Source of the DNA: DASUKL01 sp036278755
GTDB lineage: Bacteria; Chloroflexota; Limnocylindria; Limnocylindrales; CSP1-4
Reading direction: 5' to 3'
Assembly: GCA_036278755.1 (NCBI GenBank)
Contig: DASUKL010000107.1
Coordinates: 1 to 12,032 of the forward strand
DNA: 12,032 nt
The notes under the pieces: model-generated
Database searches by the model: none
The model's input: only the letters and a program-made list of their open reading frames with translations
Told to the model about the DNA's origin: nothing
Position numbers and translations under genes: made by a program
Shown here: piece after piece, positions 1 through 5,554 of the stretch
Position numbering within the stretch: the stretch's first letter is position 1
Layout of the letters: every line of letters starts with the position of its first letter

Positions 1-1057
1 CGTCCGTGGGATCGACCGACCCGGCGAGCGTGTCGCGTGCCGGGTCCGCCGTCCATTCCAAGACCAGGGCGCCGCTCGTGAAGCCCGCCCCGAAGGCCAG
101 CAAGCACAGCTTGTCGCCGATCCGCACCCGACCCCCTGCCACGGCCTCGGCCAGGGCCAGGGGGACCGAGGCGGCCGAGGTGTTGCCGTAGCGGTCGATG
201 TTGACGAAGACCCGCTCCATGGGCAGGTCGAGCTGCTTGGCCACCGTCTCGATGATCCGCAGGTTGGCCTGGTGGGGGATGAAGAGGCTGACCTCGTCCG
301 GCCCGATCCGAGCCCGCTCCAGGGCGGCCCGGGCCGTGGCCGCCATCTGACGCGTGGCGTGACGGTAGGTGTCGCGGCCGTCCATGTGCCAGAACTGCTC
401 GCCAGCGGCGATGCCCGCCGGGGTGAGGGGGAAGCGCGAGCCGCCGGCCGGCTGCCAGATCGAATAGGCGCCCTCGGGCTCATCGGTCAGCTCCAGGCCT
501 AGCAGCCCGCCGCCCGGCTCATCGGAGGCCGAGAGCACGACCGCCCCGGCCCCGTCCCCGAGAAGCACGCACGTCCCGCGGTCGGTGAAGTCGGTGAAGC
601 GGGAGAGCGTCTCCGCGGCGACGACGAGGACGTGCCGGCCCAGCCCGGCGGCCACGAACCCGTGGGCCAGGGCGTAGCCGTAGGGGAAGCCGGAGCAGGC
701 GGCCCCGATATCGACCGCCGCCGCCCGCGTGCTGCCCAGGCCCTCCTTGACCAGGCTGGCCGCCGACGGGGTCCGATGGTCGGCCGTCAGGGTGGGCACG
801 ACGATGAGGTCGAGCTCGTCGGGCTCCAGACCCGCCACGGCCAGGGCCCGACGCCCGGCGATGGCGGCCATCGTGGCCGTCGACTCCTCCGGCCGCGCGA
901 TATGCCGCTCGCGGATGCCGGTCCGCTCCACGATCCAGGCGTCCGAGGTGTCGACGAGCTGCTCCAGGTCGGCGTTGGTCAGCACGTCCGGCGGGGCGTA
1001 CATGCCCCAGCCGGTGATGCGGACGCTGCCCGGAGCGCGGGTCGCGAGGTCAGCCAT
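1..1057 (-). CDS. fabH: 3-oxoacyl-ACP synthase III (KAS III), C-terminal end cut by window edge
   Basis: KAS III enzymes start fatty acid synthesis in the cytosol by condensing an acyl-CoA primer with malonyl-ACP. The 352 codons visible from the ATG at 1057 hold the whole thiolase-fold catalytic unit. The N-terminal block TSDAWIVERTGIRERH (about residues 37-52) is typical of FabH. The nucleophile is Cys121 in DIGAACSGF, the histidine is His262 in PHQAN, and the asparagine is Asn292 in YGNTSAAS, which completes the Cys-His-Asn triad. The usual end motif GAGFTSGALVLEW lies at about 323-335. At least 17 further residues follow before the window edge without a stop, so the tail is longer than usual for the family (about 320-335 aa). 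The start is supported by AGGA 6 bases upstream. The gene begins 8 bases after the ligase stop, so the two are probably co-transcribed and translationally coupled. The family call is firm, but the primer substrate is unknown. Confidence 0.95.
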   Translation of the reverse strand, partial: MADLATRAPGSVRITGWGMYAPPDVLTNADLEQLVDTSDAWIVERTGIRERHIARPEESTATMAAIAGRRALAVAGLEPDELDLIVVPTLTADHRTPSAASLVKEGLGSTRAAAVDIGAACSGFPYGYALAHGFVAAGLGRHVLVVAAETLSRFTDFTDRGTCVLLGDGAGAVVLSASDEPGGGLLGLELTDEPEGAYSIWQPAGGSRFPLTPAGIAAGEQFWHMDGRDTYRHATRQMAATARAALERARIGPDEVSLFIPHQANLRIIETVAKQLDLPMERVFVNIDRYGNTSAASVPLALAEAVAGGRVRIGDKLCLLAFGAGFTSGALVLEWTADPARDTLAGSVDPTD

Positions 1058-1063
1058 CGAGCG

Positions 1064-1067
1064 TCCT
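1064..1067 (-). promoter_or_regulatory. Ribosome binding site of fabH
   Basis: AGGA on the minus strand, 6 bases before the ATG at 1057. It overlaps the TAG stop of the upstream ligase gene (1066-1068). This arrangement fits translational coupling within one operon and fixes the fabH start. Confidence 0.6.
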
Positions 1068-2889
1068 AACTGCCCTTCGAGCCGCGAGCCGAGCCCCTGC
1101 CGCCGGCAGACCCGGACGTCGGACCGGCAGCCGATGCCGCGCCGGCACCCGACCCGACAGGCTCGGGTCTCCTTGCGGGCGCCGGAGCGCCCCGGGCACC
1201 CTGGTCGGCCAGCTGGGCCCGGAGCTCGTAGCGCATGATCTTGCCCGTCGGGGTCATCGGCAGGCGGGCCAGGATCTCGAGCCGTTCGGGCCACTTGTAC
1301 TTGGCCAGCCCTTCGGCGCCGAGGTAGGCCTTGACCTCCTCGAGGTCGACCTGTTGGTTTGCGGCGGGCACGACGAAGGCGCAGGTCCGCTCGCCGAGGC
1401 GGGGGTCGGGATAGCCCACGACCACGGCCTGCGCGATGGCCGGGTGGCGGTAGAGGATCTCCTCCAGCTCCCGGGGGTCGATCTTCAGGCCACCCCGGTT
1501 GATGACGTCGTCCTTGCGGGCCACGAAGGTGTAGGTCCCGTCCTCGTTGCGGGTCACGAGGTCGCCGGACATGAACCAGCCGTCCGGTCCGTAGCGGGCC
1601 GGCATGAAGTCGGGCTGGTGGTAGTAGCCCGGGGAGAGGTTGGGCCCGCGGCCCCAGAACTCGCCGGTCTCGCCGACGGCCACGTCCTGGCCATCGTCGC
1701 CCACGACACGAGCCTCCCAGCCCTCCCCCACCCGACCGATCGTGACGCTCGTCACCTCGAGCGGGTCGCTGGGCAGGGAATAGGTGTGGGCCAGGCCCTC
1801 CGTCCAGCCGTAGAACACCGAGAGGGCACAGCCAAGGCGCTCGTGCAGTCGGCGCAGGATGTCGATGGGACAGGGCGCCCCGGCGTACATGAGGAAGCGG
1901 AGGTGGGAGAGGTCGCGCGTCTCGAGGTCCGGGCTGCGGGCCACGTCGATGAGCATCGGCGGCGCGCCCACGAAGTGGCTGACCGCGTGCCGCTCGGTCA
2001 GCTCCAGGGCCACCCCGGCCTCCCAGGCCTCCTGGAGGACGACCGAGGCGCCACTGGCCAGGGCACCGCCGAGATAGGCGATGCCGAAGGCCGTCAGGTG
2101 GGTCAGCGGCGTGACGATGAGCCAGCGATCCTCCGGCCGGAGGTCGTAGGCCGCGACGTACTTGCGGCAGGCGTCGAGGAGGTTGGCGTGGAGGTGCATC
2201 ACGCCCTTGGGCCGGCCCGTCGTGCCGGAGGTGAACATGACCACGAAGAGGTCGGTCGAAGCGGGCGCCGAGCCGGTCGGGCGACGGCCACGGCCTTCGG
2301 CCAGGAGGTCGTCGAGGAGGATCGCGTCGTGCGCGCCCACCACCGCCCGCTGGTCCGCGGCCCGGACGACGATGATGTCGTGCAGCGCGGGCAGCTTCGC
2401 CCGCAGCTCGGCCGCCAGGCCCAGGTGGTCGAAGCCCCGGTAGGCCGCCGGGACGACGAGGCCTCGGGCCTCGGTCAAGCCCAGGATGTACTCCATCTCG
2501 AAGGCCCGGTAGGGGGTGTGCATGAAGACCGGCACGACCCCGATGCGGGCCGCGCCGAGGACGACCGTGGCGAACGCTGACCAGTTGGGGAGCTGGACGC
2601 CCAGACGATCGCCGGGCGCGTAGCCGCGTCCTTCGAGCCCTGCGGCGAAGGCCTCGGCGCGCTCCAGGAGCTGAGCCCAGGTCGTGGTCGTGCCGTCCTG
2701 GTCGATGATCGCCACGTCCGCCGGCCGCTCGGTCGCGTGGCGCTCCAGGAGGGAGACGAAGGTCTCCGGCGTCCAACCCCCCGAGGCGACGAACCGATCG
2801 ACGCGCGCCGCGTCGAGATACGAGTCGGGGCGGTCCAGCCAGGTCCTGGCATGCTCCAGGACGAGGGCGGCCTGGCCCGGTGCGTCCAT
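1066..2889 (-). CDS. AMP-forming acyl-CoA synthetase / acyl-adenylate ligase (ANL superfamily)
   Basis: ANL enzymes activate a carboxylic acid with ATP to an acyl-adenylate and then pass it to CoA. The 607-aa product has the phosphate loop TSGTTGRPKG (220-229), the aromatic/adenine-site motif YGWTEG (360-365), MSGD with the ribose-binding aspartate Asp443, the hinge region ARKDD (457-461) followed by NRGGLKID, and the adenylation lysine Lys550 in PTGKIMR. All core residues are present, so it should be active. The middle of the protein recalls the cyclohexanecarboxylate/dihydroxybenzoate-type ligases, but the substrate cannot be read from sequence. After about residue 563 there is an Ala/Gly/Ser/Pro-rich tail of roughly 44 residues that is not part of the fold. 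The start at 2889 is chosen over an ATG 21 bases upstream because a perfect AGGAGG sits 5 bases before it. fabH follows after 8 bases, suggesting that the ligase supplies acyl-CoA for lipid assembly. Confidence 0.93.
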   Translation of the reverse strand: MDAPGQAALVLEHARTWLDRPDSYLDAARVDRFVASGGWTPETFVSLLERHATERPADVAIIDQDGTTTTWAQLLERAEAFAAGLEGRGYAPGDRLGVQLPNWSAFATVVLGAARIGVVPVFMHTPYRAFEMEYILGLTEARGLVVPAAYRGFDHLGLAAELRAKLPALHDIIVVRAADQRAVVGAHDAILLDDLLAEGRGRRPTGSAPASTDLFVVMFTSGTTGRPKGVMHLHANLLDACRKYVAAYDLRPEDRWLIVTPLTHLTAFGIAYLGGALASGASVVLQEAWEAGVALELTERHAVSHFVGAPPMLIDVARSPDLETRDLSHLRFLMYAGAPCPIDILRRLHERLGCALSVFYGWTEGLAHTYSLPSDPLEVTSVTIGRVGEGWEARVVGDDGQDVAVGETGEFWGRGPNLSPGYYHQPDFMPARYGPDGWFMSGDLVTRNEDGTYTFVARKDDVINRGGLKIDPRELEEILYRHPAIAQAVVVGYPDPRLGERTCAFVVPAANQQVDLEEVKAYLGAEGLAKYKWPERLEILARLPMTPTGKIMRYELRAQLADQGARGAPAPARRPEPVGSGAGAASAAGPTSGSAGGRGSARGSKGS

Positions 2890-2894
2890 CTCAA

Positions 2895-2900
2895 CCTCCT
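2895..2900 (-). promoter_or_regulatory. Strong ribosome binding site of the acyl-CoA ligase gene
   Basis: Perfect AGGAGG on the minus strand, 5 bases from the ATG at 2889. Starting at the upstream ATG (2910) would place this Shine-Dalgarno sequence inside the reading frame, so the site decides the start. Confidence 0.8.
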
Positions 2901-2944
2901 GCGGCCACACGCAGAGGCCGCGCTCGAGATGGCAGGACCGTCGT

Positions 2945-2960
2945 GACAGGCGTTCCTGTC
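2945..2960 (-). promoter_or_regulatory. Candidate operator or leader hairpin before the ligase-fabH operon
   Basis: GACAGG and CCTGTC form a perfect 6-bp inverted repeat around a 4-base spacer. It lies about 55 bases upstream of the ligase ATG and just downstream of a TAAGAT element (2977-2982, minus strand) that could be a -10 box. No convincing -35 element is visible. It could be an operator for a dimeric repressor, a short RNA hairpin in the leader, or chance. Confidence 0.3.
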
Positions 2961-2976
2961 GATGTCGTAGGCGTCC

Positions 2977-2982
2977 ATCTTA
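2977..2982 (-). promoter_or_regulatory. Candidate -10 box for the ligase-fabH operon
   Basis: TAAGAT on the minus strand lies in a 195-base intergenic gap, about 90 bases before the ligase start. It resembles a sigma-70 -10 hexamer, but the hexamer 17 bases upstream is not like TTGACA. It is listed because the gap to typA suggests the operon has its own promoter. Confidence 0.25.
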
Positions 2983-3057
2983 GGACGGCGAAGGCCCGGC
3001 AGGGACGCGACGCGTCAGGGTCGGGACGGGCACGACCCGGGTCGGGGGTTCAGGAGG

Positions 3058-3074
3058 CCCCGGCTCGACCGGGG
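3058..3074 (-). terminator. typA: Possible terminator hairpin after typA
   Basis: CCCCGG and CCGGGG pair as a perfect 6-bp stem around a 5-base loop, starting about 10 bases after the typA stop codon. A second GC dyad (CGACCCGGGTCG, 3033-3044) follows it. Neither has a T-run, so termination is uncertain. Such dyads also arise by chance in DNA this GC-rich. Confidence 0.35.
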
Positions 3075-3084
3075 TCGGACCGGC

Positions 3085-5067
3085 TCAGGAGGCCCGGGCC
3101 CGCTCCACTTCGCGGCCCAGCTCGCGGCGGCGGTCGTGCTGGGAGAGGATCCGCTTGCGCAAGCGGATCGAAACCGGGGTCACCTCGACCAGCTCGTCGG
3201 CGGCGATGAACTCGATGGCCGACTCCAGGGTCAGCGGCCGGGGCGGGGTCAGGCGCAGGGCCTCGTCGTGGGCGTGGGTCCTGATGTTGGTGAGCTTCTT
3301 CTCCTTGGTCGGATTGACGTCCATGTCGCCGGGGCGGCTGTTCTCGCCCACGATCATCCCCTCGTAGACCTCCACCCCGGACCCGATGAACAGCTCCGAG
3401 CGCTCCTGGAGGTTGAAGAGGCCGTAGGCGTTGGAGGTCCCGGCCCGGTCGGACAGCAGGACGCCCGTCGTGCGGTGGGTCACCTCCCCGGCCCAGGGCC
3501 CGTAGCCCTCCCCGATCTGGTGCATGAGGGCCGTGCCCCGGGTGAGCGTCAGGAGCTGGCCGCGGAAGCCCACCAGGCCGCGCACGGGGATGACGAACTC
3601 CAGGCGGACCCTGCCGTCGGCGTCGGTCGTCATGTGCTCCAGGCTGCCCCGGCGCGGGGCCAGGGCGGTCTGGACCTCGCCGATGAACTCGGCCGGGATG
3701 TCGACCGTGATCCGCTCGTAGGGCTCCTGGACCTCGCCGTCGACCTCGTGGAGGATGACCTCGGGGCGGCTGACCTGGAGCTCGTAGCCCTCGCGGCGCA
3801 TCTGCTCGATGAGCACGGCCAGCTGCAGCTCGCCCCGGCCGCGGACCTCGAAGGCATCGCCGTTCTCCGCCGGCTGGACCTCGATGGAGACGTTGCCCAG
3901 CAGCTCACGCTCCAGCCGCTCGCGGATCTGACGGCTGGTGACGAAGCGACCCTCGCGCCCGGCGAGCGGCGAGGTGCTCACCCCGAACGTCATCCGCAGG
4001 GTGGGCTCGTCGACCTCCAGGCGCGGCAAGGGGCGCGGGTCGTCCGGCACGGTGATCGTGTCGCCGATGGTCACCTGAGGGATGCCGGCCACGGCCACGA
4101 TGTCGCCCGGACGCGCTCCATCGATCTCGACCCGCTCGATGCCCCGAGCCGTGGTCAGGCTGGTGACCGTGCCGCTCAGCGTCTCGCGGCGGCCGGGCTC
4201 CACCGAGCCGTCCGGCGACTCTGCTTCCTCGCGGACGATCGTGATCCGCTGGCCCATGGCGATCGTGCCGTTCCAGATGCGGCCGACGGCCATGCGGCCC
4301 ACGTAGTCGTTGGCCGTGAGGTTGGTGACCAGGAGCTGGAGGGGGTGCTCGGGCGTGAAGGTCGGGGCTGGCGTGTGCTCGACCAGGAGGCGCATGAGGG
4401 GGCGCAGGTCGGTGCCCGGCGCGGCCAGGTCGAGGGTCGCCGTGGCGGCCTTGGCGTTGGTGTAAACGACCGGGAAGTCGATCTGCTGCTCGTCAGCCCC
4501 GAGGTCGATGAACAGCTCGTAGATGGCGTCGAGGACCTCGGCCGGGCGAGCGTCGGAGCGGTCGATCTTGTTCACCGCGACGACGACCGGCAGGCGGCGG
4601 GCCAGGGCCTTCTGGAGGACGTAGCGGGTCTGGGGCAGCGGCCCTTCGGCGGCATCGACGAGGAGCAGCACGGCATCGACGAGGTTGAGGGAGCGCTCGA
4701 CCTCGCCCCCGAAGTCGGCGTGGCCGGGCGTGTCGACGATGTTGAGGTGGACGCCCTCGAATTCGACCGCGGTCTGCTTGGCCAGGATCGTGATGCCCTT
4801 CTCGCGCTCGAGGTCACCCGTGTCGAGGACACGATCGACCACCTCCTGGTTGGCCCGGAAGACGCCGCTCTGGCGGAGCATCCCGTCGACGAGGGTCGTC
4901 TTGCCGTGATCGACGTGGGCCACGATGGCCACGTCGCGCACGTCGTGCCGGAGGGCCATGGGCGCGGGCGGGGCAGTCGTGGGCGAGGCGGAGCTCGGCG
5001 CGCCGGGATCGGGCGGCGGGGTGGGCGGCGTCGCCGTGGGCACGGCGGAGCGATGCGGGTCGGTCAT
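3085..5067 (-). CDS. typA: Ribosome-associated translational GTPase TypA/BipA
   Basis: TypA is an EF-G-like GTPase that binds the ribosome and is linked to stress growth and ribosome assembly. The 660-aa product shows G1 AHVDHGKT (50-57), a switch I region with EKGITILAK (89-97), G3 DTPGH (112-116) and G4 NKID (166-169). EF-G-like domains follow, and then the TypA-type C-terminal segment (RGLVGFRGQLLTLTRG at about 496-511; IVGENSRPGDMDVNP at about 572-586). The usual G5 SA-type motif appears as TNAKA (203-207). Family members are about 605-615 aa and begin close to the P-loop. Here an extra 36 Pro/Ala/Thr/Ser-rich residues precede Met37 (4959). Neither ATG has a clear Shine-Dalgarno sequence. 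The outer start is kept because 33 of the 36 extension codons end in G or C, as in the rest of the gene, but 4959 remains possible. The gene stands 94 bases after the receiver gene on the same strand. Confidence 0.95.
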   Translation of the reverse strand: MTDPHRSAVPTATPPTPPPDPGAPSSASPTTAPPAPMALRHDVRDVAIVAHVDHGKTTLVDGMLRQSGVFRANQEVVDRVLDTGDLEREKGITILAKQTAVEFEGVHLNIVDTPGHADFGGEVERSLNLVDAVLLLVDAAEGPLPQTRYVLQKALARRLPVVVAVNKIDRSDARPAEVLDAIYELFIDLGADEQQIDFPVVYTNAKAATATLDLAAPGTDLRPLMRLLVEHTPAPTFTPEHPLQLLVTNLTANDYVGRMAVGRIWNGTIAMGQRITIVREEAESPDGSVEPGRRETLSGTVTSLTTARGIERVEIDGARPGDIVAVAGIPQVTIGDTITVPDDPRPLPRLEVDEPTLRMTFGVSTSPLAGREGRFVTSRQIRERLERELLGNVSIEVQPAENGDAFEVRGRGELQLAVLIEQMRREGYELQVSRPEVILHEVDGEVQEPYERITVDIPAEFIGEVQTALAPRRGSLEHMTTDADGRVRLEFVIPVRGLVGFRGQLLTLTRGTALMHQIGEGYGPWAGEVTHRTTGVLLSDRAGTSNAYGLFNLQERSELFIGSGVEVYEGMIVGENSRPGDMDVNPTKEKKLTNIRTHAHDEALRLTPPRPLTLESAIEFIAADELVEVTPVSIRLRKRILSQHDRRRELGREVERARAS

Positions 5068-5077
5068 GGGCGCACCG

Positions 5078-5083
5078 ATTGTC
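5078..5083 (-). promoter_or_regulatory. typA: Candidate -10 box of typA
   Basis: GACAAT on the minus strand lies 10 bases upstream of the ATG at 5067. If used, transcription would begin within a few bases of the start codon. That would give an almost leaderless mRNA and explain the missing ribosome binding site. No good -35 hexamer is visible. A 10-bp palindrome GCGGTACCGC (5102-5111) lies about where a -35 element or regulator site would be. Confidence 0.25.
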
Positions 5084-5131
5084 GCATCTCGGGCCTCGAG
5101 GGCGGTACCGCGGGGCGGGACGCGGTCCCCC

Positions 5132-5151
5132 AGGGCGTCGGCGGACGCCCC
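5132..5151 (-). terminator. Hairpin after the kinase-receiver operon
   Basis: GGGCGTC and GACGCCC form a perfect 7-bp stem around a 4-base loop, with a possible extra G-T pair. It begins about 10 bases after the stop codon of the receiver gene and before typA. There is no T-run. Its position between two minus-strand genes suggests it ends or weakens read-through into typA. Confidence 0.4.
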
Positions 5152-5161
5152 TGAGGTCGGC

Positions 5162-5554
5162 TCAGCCCACCCAGGTCGTCAACAGGTCGACGAGGTCGGC
5201 CGGCCGGAAGGGCTTGGCCAGGAATGCGTCACAGCCGGCGTCGAGGGCCGCCTGGCGGTCGCCGGGCAAGACGCTCGCGCTCATCACCACCACGTGTGGC
5301 CCGTCCGCCGTCCTGGCCAGCTCCCGGGCCAGCTCGAGGCCGTTGCCGTCAGGCAGGCGGACGTCCAGCATGACCACCATGGGAGGGCGCTGGCCGAGGG
5401 CAGCCCGAGCTGCGGCCAGCGTCGCCGCTTCCTCCAGCTCGGCCTCGCGCAGGGCCGGACCGGGGGCCCGGCTGAGCACGGCCCGCACCAGCTGGCGGTT
5501 GATCGGGTCATCCTCCACGAGCAGCAGACGGATCGCTGCGGCCACGGGCGTCAC
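5162..5554 (-). CDS. Stand-alone response regulator receiver protein (CheY-like)
   Basis: This is a single receiver domain of 130 aa with no output domain. The acidic pocket is Glu14-Asp15-Asp16, the predicted phosphoacceptor is Asp64 in MLDVRLPDGNG, the switch hydroxyl is Ser92 in VVMSAS, and the conserved lysine is Lys114 in AKPF. All signature residues are present, so it should accept phosphate. The GTG start at 5554 overlaps the TGA stop of the kinase gene in a GTGA, which implies translational coupling and joint expression; a second in-frame GTG lies three codons later. The likely donor is the neighbouring hybrid kinase, with the protein acting as a phosphate shuttle or sink, or as a regulator that binds a protein partner. 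Its partner is not identifiable here. Confidence 0.92.
   Translation of the reverse strand: MTPVAAAIRLLLVEDDPINRQLVRAVLSRAPGPALREAELEEAATLAAARAALGQRPPMVVMLDVRLPDGNGLELARELARTADGPHVVVMSASVLPGDRQAALDAGCDAFLAKPFRPADLVDLLTTWVG

Noticed and set aside
1354..2580. 408-codon open frame on the plus strand opposite the acyl-CoA ligase
   Set aside because: Shadow of the ligase gene; the product is rich in Val/Gly/Asp/Arg/His without any recognisable motif or domain.
2887..2910. Earlier ATG of the acyl-CoA ligase at 2910
   Set aside because: The AGGAGG ribosome binding site for the ATG at 2889 lies inside this 7-codon extension.
3033..3044. 12-bp palindrome CGACCCGGGTCG
   Set aside because: It has no loop and no T-run. 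Such GC palindromes are expected by chance here, so it is not given its own feature.
3136..5154. 672-codon open frame on the plus strand opposite typA
   Set aside because: It lies antisense to a firmly identified gene. In this GC-rich DNA, codons ending in G or C remove stops from opposite frames. The product is low-complexity and matches no family I know.
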